NCBI GenBank assembly: GCA_050014355.1
Contig: JBEKDL010000044.1
Span: 1 to 23,210 of the forward strand
DNA: 23,210 nt
Reading direction: 5' to 3'
Origin: Fen-1077 sp050014355
Lineage (GTDB): Bacteria > Chloroflexota > Dehalococcoidia > Dehalococcoidales > RBG-16-60-22
In this document: one piece after another, positions 8,071 through 15,420 of the stretch
Numbering within the stretch: the first letter of the stretch is position 1
How the letters are laid out: every line of letters starts with the position of its first letter
Position numbers and translations under genes: made by a program
The notes under the pieces: generated by a model
The model's input: the letters and a program-made list of their open reading frames with translations, nothing else
Databases searched by the model: none
What the model was told of the DNA's origin: nothing

Positions 8071-8976
8071 TCAATGATGATTTGTAAATTCATTTGTTAC
8101 CAGCGTGATAAATTGCTCTGTCATGGAATGCTCGGGCGCATCCGTGCGAATAAGAACAGCCGCCCCCACATATATCTCGCCGGGTAACGGCAACACTTTA
8201 AGTGCGCCGCTCGAGATATCATTTTCCACACTTTTTTTATGGTAGAGCCCCATGCCTTTACCGTTTTCTACGAGGCTCTTACCCCATTCCAGGCTATTAA
8301 CTTCCACGATGATGGGAACAGGCATGTTACATCCTCTGACCTTAAGCTTATTAAGAATAATACGGCGTGTCGCCGATGTCTCCGGTCCTGTAATCAGCGG
8401 GTAACCGCAAATATCTATGAAGTCCAGATGTTCTTTTTGAAATATGGGACTGGAAGGAGCGGCAACGAGTACTAATTTCTCGCGTTTTGAAAGCGTAATA
8501 GACTTTAACTTGGGGTTTTGATAGTCCATACTGACTACGATGCCAAGGTCAACCTGTAAATTGGCAACATCCTGAGCGACCTCGAAAGAAGTTGCATTCT
8601 TGACGATAAGCTTGACGTTGGGATAACAGTCTTCAAATATGGAAGCTGCGGCAGCTACGGTGGAACTGAAAGTGGAGCATATGCCCACACGCAGGTTGTT
8701 CTCTTTGAGGTTCTCCAGGAAGTTCTCGGCGCCCACCATCTGATGATAGACTTCATCGGCGTATTTTAAAAGACCGATACCAGCTCGAGTTAATATGACT
8801 TTTTGTTTTTTTACATCTAAGAGCTTGATGCCGACATTCGCTTCCAGAGTTTTAATGTGGTAGGTAACAGTTGGTTGTGATAGACAGAGCTTTTCGGCTG
8901 CGGAAGTGAGGCTTTGTTCCGTAGCTACATGATAAAAGACAATCAAGTTCTGAATATCCAGCTTCAATGGTGTCAA
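8071..8976 (-). CDS. LysR-family transcriptional regulator
   Basis: A 301-residue LysR regulator. The N-terminal winged helix-turn-helix is clear at about residues 5-65 (SLTSAAEKLCLSQPTVTYHI, followed by KTLEANVGIKLL); the rest is the two-lobed effector domain (LRVGICSTFSSTVAAAA onward). The start appears to be TTG at 8974-8976: GGGGAG lies about 10 nt upstream on the minus strand, and no earlier ATG fits. It is divergent from the livK gene, the classic LysR arrangement, with a palindrome-rich 250-bp spacer between them. It likely controls the ABC-methyltransferase operon in response to the imported compound or a product of it, and may control itself. Confidence 0.93.
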   Translation of the reverse strand: MTPLKLDIQNLIVFYHVATEQSLTSAAEKLCLSQPTVTYHIKTLEANVGIKLLDVKKQKVILTRAGIGLLKYADEVYHQMVGAENFLENLKENNLRVGICSTFSSTVAAAASIFEDCYPNVKLIVKNATSFEVAQDVANLQVDLGIVVSMDYQNPKLKSITLSKREKLVLVAAPSSPIFQKEHLDFIDICGYPLITGPETSATRRIILNKLKVRGCNMPVPIIVEVNSLEWGKSLVENGKGMGLYHKKSVENDISSGALKVLPLPGEIYVGAAVLIRTDAPEHSMTEQFITLVTNEFTNHH

Positions 8977-9032
8977 AGCTTTTGACTCTCCCCGCTATGC
9001 TACCTGTGAGATGTAATCGCGCAAGTACCATC

Positions 9033-9102
9033 GACTATAGTCAGAATTCAGATTGCTTCTAGGGTTTATCTATGATATCATAGAGAATTTAGTATTGCAA
9101 TC
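9033..9102. promoter_or_regulatory. Candidate LysR operator: nested palindromes
   Basis: TCTATGATATCATAGA (9069-9084) is a perfect 16-bp palindrome; allowing one mismatched pair it grows to 22 bp (9066-9087). The outer arms GATTGC (9051-9056) and GCAATC (9097-9102) are inverted repeats centred on exactly the same axis (9076.5). A separate 10-bp palindrome, GACTATAGTC, is at 9033-9042. The site lies about 80 bp before the predicted livK transcription start, a plausible activator position. Binding by the adjacent LysR protein is inferred. Confidence 0.55.
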
Positions 9103-9121
9103 CACCAGTTCCCATGTTAAA

Positions 9122-9150
9122 TTGCGGATGGCAAGGTCAAACGATATAAT
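9122..9150 (+). promoter_or_regulatory. Candidate promoter for the livK operon
   Basis: TTGCGG (9122-9127) and TATAAT (9145-9150) are 17 nt apart: a perfect -10 with a weak -35, as expected for an activator-dependent promoter. The predicted start near 9157 leaves a leader of about 73 nt. This leader contains two ribosome-binding sequences, CGGAGG at 9161-9166 and AAAGGAGG at 9211-9218; the second serves livK. Confidence 0.5.
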
Positions 9151-9229
9151 ACGGTAATATCGGAGGTGATGGTATGTGACATGAACCAGCGAACGAAATG
9201 GCAGATGGCAAAAGGAGGTTTACAATAGT

Positions 9230-10468
9230 ATGTGGAACAAAGGTCTAAAATATACTTTGCCGATAATGATTTGTCTTGTTATTCTCATCGCTGTTATCCC
9301 TGGTTGTACAAAACAAGCTGCCTCTAAAGACACCATCAACGTTGGTATGGCGAGGTCTCTCTCTGGCCCCCTGGCCACAATCTCCAACTCGGCATTTGTG
9401 CCCGTCTATAAAGAGTGGATGAAAGAGGTCAACGATGCCGGCGGCATTAATGTGGGCGGAAAGATGATGAAGATAAAACTTACGGTTTACGATGATAAAA
9501 GCGATGCCGCCACTTTGACCCAACTTACCGAGAAACTGATTCTCGAAGATAAGGTCGATTTCCTGTGGCCTGCCTGTGGTACCGCCATGTTATTCGCCCA
9601 GGCCCCTATCGCCAACAAATACAACAAAGTACTCATAACGGCAGAAGGCGGTGCTACGAGCCTCGAGCCCATGCTACCCAGCATGCCCTATATCTTCGTA
9701 ACTTTGAGCTTCTCGGACTGGTATGAAATGCCCGTCCTCGCTGATATGCTCCAGGCAAAAGGCGTCAAGACAGCCTATATCACCTACATTTCAGACCTGC
9801 ATGGCATCGAGTACAACAGCGAAGCCGGTATCGAGTTCGGCAGGGTCGGCATCCAGATTCTCGGCACCAAAGCTTTGCCGCCAGATATCAAAGACCTGTC
9901 GCCAGTTATTAAGGAAGCCAAAGCTTCTAACGCTGATGCCTTCATGTGCTTTGCCTATCCTGACCAGATTATGCCGGCTGTAGGAACTTCCATGGAGCTT
10001 AGCTACAACCCCAAAGTCTGGTTGGGTGGTCCCGGTGTCAACTTCGGGTTCTTCCATACCACTTTCGGAGCAGCTGTCGAGGGTGTGACCGGCTGGGCTG
10101 CCTGGGAAAGGGCTTCCTCACCGGCACTCAACACCCTCGCCGATAAGCTCTATACCGGCCAACCGGAAGATGTACAGGACTGGTGGGGCGCCTGTTTCTA
10201 CTGGGCCGGCCTGGATATGTGGAAAGCCGCCATCGAAAAAGCCGGAACTCTGGATAATACCAAAGTCATGCAGGTTCTCAAATCGCAACACATGAATACC
10301 GTTTTAGGAGATACCTGGTTCGAGAACGGACTCATGGCTAAACAGACCCATCCCGGCGAGGTCGGTCAGTGGGTAAACGGGGTATATCATATCGTCGGAC
10401 CTGCCAGTAAAGCCCATGCGCAGTTTGAATATCCCAAACCAGCCTGGCCGGCGCCAGCTAGCAAATAA
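9230..10468 (+). CDS. livK: ABC transporter substrate-binding lipoprotein (branched-chain amino acid type)
   Basis: A 412-residue type I periplasmic-binding-protein (LivK/Peripla_BP_6-like) receptor. The N terminus is a lipoprotein signal, with lipobox VIPGC and Cys26 as the lipid-modified residue. The mature protein starts DTINVGMARSLSGPLA, the usual first strand and ligand loop, and continues with the NDAGGINVGG and LTEKLILEDKVDFLWPACG motifs of the family. AAAGGAGG is 11 nt before the ATG. It heads the livKHMGF operon. The substrate cannot be read from sequence: the family also binds amides, urea, aromatic acids and other small molecules, and the URO-D methyltransferase downstream hints at a methylated compound. 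Confidence 0.93.
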   Translation: MWNKGLKYTLPIMICLVILIAVIPGCTKQAASKDTINVGMARSLSGPLATISNSAFVPVYKEWMKEVNDAGGINVGGKMMKIKLTVYDDKSDAATLTQLTEKLILEDKVDFLWPACGTAMLFAQAPIANKYNKVLITAEGGATSLEPMLPSMPYIFVTLSFSDWYEMPVLADMLQAKGVKTAYITYISDLHGIEYNSEAGIEFGRVGIQILGTKALPPDIKDLSPVIKEAKASNADAFMCFAYPDQIMPAVGTSMELSYNPKVWLGGPGVNFGFFHTTFGAAVEGVTGWAAWERASSPALNTLADKLYTGQPEDVQDWWGACFYWAGLDMWKAAIEKAGTLDNTKVMQVLKSQHMNTVLGDTWFENGLMAKQTHPGEVGQWVNGVYHIVGPASKAHAQFEYPKPAWPAPASK

Positions 10469-10493
10469 AGAAAATAGCCAATATTAAAAAAAG

Positions 10494-10577
10494 GGGCGGG
10501 CTGTCTAAAGGGAAAAACGTTACTCTGGATATCTCTCGCTAGCGTAAAAGTGTCACGTACCTTTAGGCAGCCTGCCC
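10494..10577 (+). other. Intercistronic stem-loop between livK and livH
   Basis: The 18-nt arms 10494-10511 and 10560-10577 pair along their full length, with 16 Watson-Crick pairs and two G-U wobbles, around a 48-nt loop. There is no T-run after it on the plus strand. A stable hairpin in this place commonly protects the mRNA of an abundant binding protein from decay and lowers expression of the permease genes behind it. On the minus strand the same stem would be followed by seven T, so it could also stop antisense transcription. Confidence 0.6.
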
Positions 10578-10611
10578 GTGTGATTAATCCCGGTCAGGAA
10601 ATAATGCAAAT

Positions 10612-11478
10612 ATGGAAAAATTCCTTGATGTAGCCATCGCCGGTTTACTGCTGGGCGGGCTCTATGCGTTGATTGCCATGGGACTTAGCCTCCAGTACGG
10701 TGTTGCCCGGGTCCTGAACGTAGCTCATGGCGAGTTCATCATGCTTGGCGGCATGACCACCTGGACGCTTTTCACAGTATTTCACATCAATCCGCTGCTT
10801 TCTATCGTCGTCGCCGGTCCGATTGCTTTTTTCCTCGGCTTTATTATTCACCGGACGTTATTCAAAAAACTCCTTAACTCATCACCAAATCAGGGCATTT
10901 TTGAAAGTAACTCCATGCTGGCATCCTTCGGCCTGATGTATATTGTCCAGAATATCGCCTTTATCGCCTGGAATCCCAATATCCGGGGGTATTCCTACTT
11001 ACAGCACCCGGTTGATATTGGTGGAGCACTTTTTGGTGCTAACCGGCTGGTTACCCTCGGTTTTGCCATACTCATAGGCATCGTTTTCTATCTCTTTTTA
11101 GCCCGCACCCGTATGGGTAAAGCTATCCGGGCCGCCGCCTCCGACCCGACCACCGCCGACCTTATGGGCGTAAATATTAACCTGGTGCTGGCAATATGTT
11201 TCGGTCTTGGGGCCGCCATGGCCGGTGTCGCCGGGGTACTTATCAGCATATGTTACCCCGTTCATGCCTCCATGGGCATGGAATACACCATTATCGCCAT
11301 TATTGTCGTCGTCCTTGGAGGCATGGGCAGTATCCCCGGGAGTTTTATCGGCGGTTTTATTCTGGGCATTATCGGTAGTATCGTAGCCTACATCGAGCCG
11401 GGTCTGGTTATTGTTGCCTATTATGTGATATTTATCCTATTGTTGCTGGTAAGACCAACGGGTATTCTGGGGAAATAG
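10612..11478 (+). CDS. livH: Branched-chain-type ABC permease LivH
   Basis: A 288-residue inner-membrane permease with about eight hydrophobic segments. LivH features include GLSLQYGVARVLNVAHGEF near the N terminus, the cytoplasmic coupling region RTRMGKAIRAAASDPTTADL with LMGVN (about residues 165-188), and GGMGSIPGSFIGGFILG near the C terminus. It pairs with LivM to form the membrane channel and docks onto LivG and LivF. AGGA about 11 nt before ATG 10612 is a moderate ribosome site. A stable hairpin separates it from livK. Confidence 0.95.
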   Translation: MEKFLDVAIAGLLLGGLYALIAMGLSLQYGVARVLNVAHGEFIMLGGMTTWTLFTVFHINPLLSIVVAGPIAFFLGFIIHRTLFKKLLNSSPNQGIFESNSMLASFGLMYIVQNIAFIAWNPNIRGYSYLQHPVDIGGALFGANRLVTLGFAILIGIVFYLFLARTRMGKAIRAAASDPTTADLMGVNINLVLAICFGLGAAMAGVAGVLISICYPVHASMGMEYTIIAIIVVVLGGMGSIPGSFIGGFILGIIGSIVAYIEPGLVIVAYYVIFILLLLVRPTGILGK

Positions 11479-11516
11479 ACTAATGAATGATTATTTAAAA
11501 AGCTAAAAGTAAGACC

Positions 11517-12533
11517 ATGCAAACCCTGATAATCATTATCAACATCATAGCGTTAGTTTTTACCGGCTGGTTTATTGACTGGGCGCTGCGACATGATAAA
11601 AAGAAGAAGATGCTCGTGCCGGGAATACTTGTGCTGGCACTGATTGTTATTGCCGCCCTGCCCTTTTACGGGTCGACTTACTCCATGATTCTGATGACCA
11701 GCATCTTGATGTATACTATCCTGACAGTCAGCTGGACCCTCTTCTCTGGCCCCACCGGTTATATATCCTTGGCACCAGCGGCATTTTTCGGAGTGGGCAT
11801 CTATACCTCTGCCATTCTGGGTAAACATTACCCCATTATTTCAGTGGTCATTATCGGCGGTCTTATCAGCTTCTGTCTGGCGGTCCTCGTTGGCGCCCTG
11901 ACCCTCCGTTTGAGGGGAATTTATTTTGCCATCTTCACCTTCGGACTTGTACAGTTAATGAGCGCGTTTCTCCTGTGGTACGAAATTAAGTTCACCGGGA
12001 CCCGCGGCAGATTTGTGGTCGTTATCAACAACCAAACGATATTTTATATCATGCTGGTAATCTTTATCTCATTACTGATTACCTCCTATTTTATCCGGCG
12101 TTCCAAGTACGGCCTGGCGCTGCAGAGTATCGGTCAATATGAAGAAGCCGCCGCTCACATAGGTATCAACGTGACCGCTATAAAAATAGTGGTCTTTGCG
12201 ATTAGTGCCCTTTTCATGGGCATGGCTGGCGCCATCATGGCTACAAGGTGGACATATGTCGACCCGTATAGCGCTTTCGATTCATTCATCTCCTTCCTGC
12301 CGGTGTTAATGGCTATCTTCGGCGGCATGAGACAGTTCTATGGCCCCGTTTTAGGCGCGTGTATCTTTGCCTACCTGGAAGAACTGTTACTGACCAAGTT
12401 CCCTTACTATTATAAGCTTAGTTTCGGCATCGTGCTGGTAGCGGTGATATTATACCTGCCCGATGGGTTGGTGGGGCTGATACAGACTTTAAGGAACCGT
12501 ATTTCGAGAGGGCGCAATGCCATATTTTCTTGA
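11517..12533 (+). CDS. livM: Branched-chain-type ABC permease LivM
   Basis: A 338-residue membrane permease, second half of the transport channel. The LivM signature SWTLFSGPTGYISLAPAAFF is seen at about residues 75-95, followed by RLRGIYFAIFTFGL, the coupling segment SKYGLALQSIGQYEEAAAHI, and MAGAIMATRWTYVDP and GGMRQFYGPVLGA near the end. An N-terminal hydrophobic helix with a basic cluster (HDKKKK) precedes the core. The ribosome site is poor (only AAGTAAG just before the ATG), so translation may depend on coupling to livH, 38 nt upstream. Its 3' end overlaps livG by 17 nt. Confidence 0.95.
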   Translation: MQTLIIIINIIALVFTGWFIDWALRHDKKKKMLVPGILVLALIVIAALPFYGSTYSMILMTSILMYTILTVSWTLFSGPTGYISLAPAAFFGVGIYTSAILGKHYPIISVVIIGGLISFCLAVLVGALTLRLRGIYFAIFTFGLVQLMSAFLLWYEIKFTGTRGRFVVVINNQTIFYIMLVIFISLLITSYFIRRSKYGLALQSIGQYEEAAAHIGINVTAIKIVVFAISALFMGMAGAIMATRWTYVDPYSAFDSFISFLPVLMAIFGGMRQFYGPVLGACIFAYLEELLLTKFPYYYKLSFGIVLVAVILYLPDGLVGLIQTLRNRISRGRNAIFS

Positions 12534-13257
12534 AGGCAAAAACTTGACCAAATATTTTGGCGGACTAGCCGCGGTCACGGATGTTGATTTTTACGTTGAC
12601 CAGGGCGAAATACTCGGTCTTATCGGTCCTAACGGGGCCGGTAAAACGACCCTTTTTAATTTAATATCCGCCGCTCTTGTGCCCAAGCCCGGTGCCATTA
12701 TCTTCAAGGGGCAAAATATTACCGGAATGAAACCTTATCAAATCTGCCGGATGGGCATTGCGCGTACGTTTCAGACGGTAAAAATCTTCGGGAATATGCC
12801 TGTCATCGATAATGTCCGGATCGGTTCGCTTTTCGGGGCTTCAACCCGGGTATCTTCATCCGAGGCTGATAGAGTTACAGCCGAATTATTGTCATTTGTA
12901 GAATTATCCAGTCAGAGGTATTTACTGGCCAAAGACCTGACGCTGGCTAACCAGAAGAGACTGGAGGTAGCCCGTGCCCTGGCCACCCGGCCGGAATTGC
13001 TTTTGCTGGATGAAATGATGGCCGGGCTGACTTATACCGAGGTTGCGCAAGCCATGGAACTGGTGGAAAAGATACATCGAAAGGGCGTTACCATCATCAT
13101 GATTGAGCACGTGATGAAGGCGATTATGAACGTCTGCGACCGCATCATCGTCCTGCACCACGGGAAAAAAATAGCGGAAGGTACGCCGCAGGAAATAGCC
13201 GGAAACCAGACGGTAGTTGAGGTGTATTTGGGTGAGCAATCCCATACTGGAAGTTGA
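12517..13257 (+). CDS. livG: ABC transporter ATPase LivG
   Basis: A 246-residue ATPase, one of the two nucleotide-binding subunits. Walker A is GPNGAGKTT, and the Q-loop region has the LivG-type GIARTFQTVKIF. Walker B is LLLLDEMMAG, where most family members have DEPAAG. The ABC signature is also unusual: LTLANQKRLEVARAL in place of LSYGQQRRLE. The switch histidine is in IMIEHVM. It starts inside livM (17-nt overlap) and ends inside the start of livF, so the genes are tightly coupled. The C terminus VEVYLGEQS is typical for LivG. Confidence 0.95.
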   Translation: MPYFLEGKNLTKYFGGLAAVTDVDFYVDQGEILGLIGPNGAGKTTLFNLISAALVPKPGAIIFKGQNITGMKPYQICRMGIARTFQTVKIFGNMPVIDNVRIGSLFGASTRVSSSEADRVTAELLSFVELSSQRYLLAKDLTLANQKRLEVARALATRPELLLLDEMMAGLTYTEVAQAMELVEKIHRKGVTIIMIEHVMKAIMNVCDRIIVLHHGKKIAEGTPQEIAGNQTVVEVYLGEQSHTGS

Positions 13258-15316
13258 CAAAATCAGGGCGTACTACGGCAGGATCCAGGTGCTGTGGGAC
13301 GTTTGCCTGAAAATCAATGAGGGCGAAATAGTAGCCCTCGTCGGCGCTAACGGCGCGGGCAAGACGACCCTCCTCCGCGTAATATCAGGTATCTTGCGCC
13401 CGGCATCCGGTACCATTAATTTCCTCGGTCGGAGAATAGACGAACTTTCGCCTCATGCCATCGTAGAACTCGGCATATCCCATATTCCAGAGGGTAGAAA
13501 GTTATTTACTGAAATGTCCGTACAGGAAAACCTGGAAATGGGCGCTTATACGTCCCATGCCTGGAAGCTCCGGCACGAGACAATTCTTGATGTCTACCGG
13601 CTTTTTCCTGTATTAAAAGAGCGCGCCAGGCAGATGGCTGTAACCTTAAGCGGAGGCGAGCAGCAAATGCTGGCGATGGGGCGGGGGCTGATGTCGAGGC
13701 CGAAATTGTGTATCATCGATGAGCCTTCCAACGGGTTAGCTCCCAAGTTGGTTGCAGAAGTTTTCCAGGTTATCAAGTCGCTCCGCGAGCATGGCATGAC
13801 CATTCTACTCATCGAGCAGAATGTCCGCCAGACTTTAGAGATAGCCGACCGCGCCTGTGTGCTGGAAAATGGGAGAATCGTCCTGGAGGGCTGCTGTGAA
13901 GATCTTCTCCATAGTGACCATGTAAAAGAAGCCTACCTGGGAATAACAATCACTGACAGGGAGGGAAATAAAATGGAAAAAAAGATGACACCGGACGAAA
14001 AGCAGGAGGCGCTGTTCCAGAGCTGGCTCTCACCGAAAGACCCGCAAGGAAATGCCATAAAATTCCTAAATGCTGAAGCAGAACAGGCTTATCAAGCCCG
14101 GATTACCAGGATAAAAGACGCTATCCAGATGAAAAAACTACCTGACAGGGTTCCGGTGCTGGTGCTCCCCAGCTTTTTTCCTGTTTATAACGCCGGAATT
14201 ACCCCGCGGGATGCGATGTACGATTATAAAAAACTTACGGCAGCCTATAAGAAATTCCTGCTGGACTTTCAGCCTGACGGTCATATCGGCGCGGATATGC
14301 CCGGCCCGGGAAAATTCTTCGAGGCTCTTGATTACAAGCTATACTCCTGGCCCGGCCACGGGGTCCCGCCGGAGCGTTCTTACCAGGCCAACGAGGGCGA
14401 ATATATGAAGGCTGATGAGTATGACGCCCTGATTCACGACCCATCCAATTTCATGAGCAACATTTATTTTCCACGTATCTTCGGCGCTCTGGAATCGTTT
14501 AAAATGCTGCCCGCCCTGACCGGTATCCTCGAAATGTACGGGCTGGCCTATAATTTCATACCCTTCGGCCTACCTCCAGTCCAGGCAGCTTTAGAGTCTT
14601 TGATTAAAGCTGGAAACGAGGTTATGAAATGGCTGGGGGCTATCGGCGCCTGGAACACGGAGACTATCGCTGCAGGATTTCCCAATATCGTCGGCGGTTT
14701 TACTAAAGCTCCTTTCGACGTCATCGGCGATACTTTAAGAGGGACTAAGGGGATAATGCTGGATATGTATCGCCAGCCCGATAAGCTTTTAGAAGCTATG
14801 GAAGCGATGGTGCCGTTGATGATAAAGATGGGGGTAGGCGCAGCGCAAATGAACGGCAAACCACTCATCTTTATGCCTTTGCATAAAGGGGCCGACGGCT
14901 TTCTTTCCGATGCCCAGTTTAAAAAGTTCTACTGGCCCTCGTTAAAAAAGGTAATGATGGGATTGATTGATGAAGGAATTGTGCCATTCCCCGCGGCGGA
15001 GGGCGGCTACAATACGCGTATAGACGTCGTCAAAGAACTGCCCAAAGGTAAAACCTTGTGGATGATCGACCAGACGGATATGGCTGCGGCCAAGAAAACG
15101 CTGGGTAGTGTAGCCTGCCTGGCCGGTAACGTACCTTCATCCATGTTAATCATGGGCACGCCGCAGCAGGTCAAAGACTATGTCAAGAATCTCATCGATT
15201 CCTGCGCGGCAGGAGGCGGATACATCGTAAGCAACGGGGCGTTCTTCGATCAAGCTAAACCAGAAAACGTCCACGCTATGGTTGACTTCGCCAAGGAATA
15301 CGGCGTCTATAAATAG
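13232..15316 (+). CDS. livF: LivF ATPase fused in frame to a URO-D-family methyltransferase
   Basis: A single open frame of 694 residues. Residues 1 to about 240 are a complete LivF: Walker A GANGAGKTT, the LivF hallmark HIPEGRKLFTEMSVQENLEMG, signature LSGGEQQMLAMGRGLMSRP, Walker B CIIDEPSNGLAP, switch His/Glu region ILLIEQNV, and the normal LivF ending KEAYLG. Instead of stopping, the frame continues through about ten residues into a URO-D-family protein (from residue 248). The start is GTG 13232, with TTGAGGTG 7 nt upstream; it gives MSNPILEVDKI, the usual LivF start, and overlaps livG by 26 nt. A strong internal ribosome site and ATG at the junction suggest two genes that lost a stop codon, by mutation or by a base-call error in the G-run near 13939-13941. 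Confidence 0.85.
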   Translation: MSNPILEVDKIRAYYGRIQVLWDVCLKINEGEIVALVGANGAGKTTLLRVISGILRPASGTINFLGRRIDELSPHAIVELGISHIPEGRKLFTEMSVQENLEMGAYTSHAWKLRHETILDVYRLFPVLKERARQMAVTLSGGEQQMLAMGRGLMSRPKLCIIDEPSNGLAPKLVAEVFQVIKSLREHGMTILLIEQNVRQTLEIADRACVLENGRIVLEGCCEDLLHSDHVKEAYLGITITDREGNKMEKKMTPDEKQEALFQSWLSPKDPQGNAIKFLNAEAEQAYQARITRIKDAIQMKKLPDRVPVLVLPSFFPVYNAGITPRDAMYDYKKLTAAYKKFLLDFQPDGHIGADMPGPGKFFEALDYKLYSWPGHGVPPERSYQANEGEYMKADEYDALIHDPSNFMSNIYFPRIFGALESFKMLPALTGILEMYGLAYNFIPFGLPPVQAALESLIKAGNEVMKWLGAIGAWNTETIAAGFPNIVGGFTKAPFDVIGDTLRGTKGIMLDMYRQPDKLLEAMEAMVPLMIKMGVGAAQMNGKPLIFMPLHKGADGFLSDAQFKKFYWPSLKKVMMGLIDEGIVPFPAAEGGYNTRIDVVKELPKGKTLWMIDQTDMAAAKKTLGSVACLAGNVPSSMLIMGTPQQVKDYVKNLIDSCAAGGGYIVSNGAFFDQAKPENVHAMVDFAKEYGVYK
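13958..13975 (+). promoter_or_regulatory. Internal ribosome site and start inside the fused frame
   Basis: AGGGAGGG (13958-13965) is followed after 7 nt by ATG (13973-13975) and the residues MEKKMTPDEK. This is an excellent translation start exactly where the LivF homology has ended. It implies that the methyltransferase can be made as a separate protein. Confidence 0.7.
13973..15316 (+). CDS. URO-D-family (MtaA-like) protein, probable methyltransferase moiety
   Basis: This 447-residue part belongs to the uroporphyrinogen decarboxylase-like superfamily, which includes corrinoid-dependent methyltransferases such as MtaA. Supporting runs are MKKLPDRVPVLVLPSFFP near the start, LIKAGNEVMKWLG in the middle, and the family end GSVACLAGNVPSSMLIMGTP with CAAGGGYIVSNGAFF. 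It is too long for HemE (about 350 residues) and sits in an ABC operon, not with haem genes. The zinc HxC motif of MtaA (LHICG) is not seen; the matching region appears to read PAAEGGYN. A true HemE role is therefore unlikely, and methyl transfer on the imported compound is the best inference. No corrinoid-binding partner protein lies in the window. Confidence 0.7.
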   Translation: MEKKMTPDEKQEALFQSWLSPKDPQGNAIKFLNAEAEQAYQARITRIKDAIQMKKLPDRVPVLVLPSFFPVYNAGITPRDAMYDYKKLTAAYKKFLLDFQPDGHIGADMPGPGKFFEALDYKLYSWPGHGVPPERSYQANEGEYMKADEYDALIHDPSNFMSNIYFPRIFGALESFKMLPALTGILEMYGLAYNFIPFGLPPVQAALESLIKAGNEVMKWLGAIGAWNTETIAAGFPNIVGGFTKAPFDVIGDTLRGTKGIMLDMYRQPDKLLEAMEAMVPLMIKMGVGAAQMNGKPLIFMPLHKGADGFLSDAQFKKFYWPSLKKVMMGLIDEGIVPFPAAEGGYNTRIDVVKELPKGKTLWMIDQTDMAAAKKTLGSVACLAGNVPSSMLIMGTPQQVKDYVKNLIDSCAAGGGYIVSNGAFFDQAKPENVHAMVDFAKEYGVYK

Positions 15317-15420
15317 GCACTTAAAGGTCAGCAATGTTATATTTCATATTCAATAACGGCGGAAATGTGTCCAGGTTAGCTGCTCATATTCGTTTTACCG
15401 CGTAAATTATGGGGGGAACG

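Noticed and set aside
13973..15316. Haem-pathway uroporphyrinogen decarboxylase (HemE)
   Set aside because: Too long, lacks the N-terminal HemE motifs, and sits in an ABC-transporter operon with no other haem genes.
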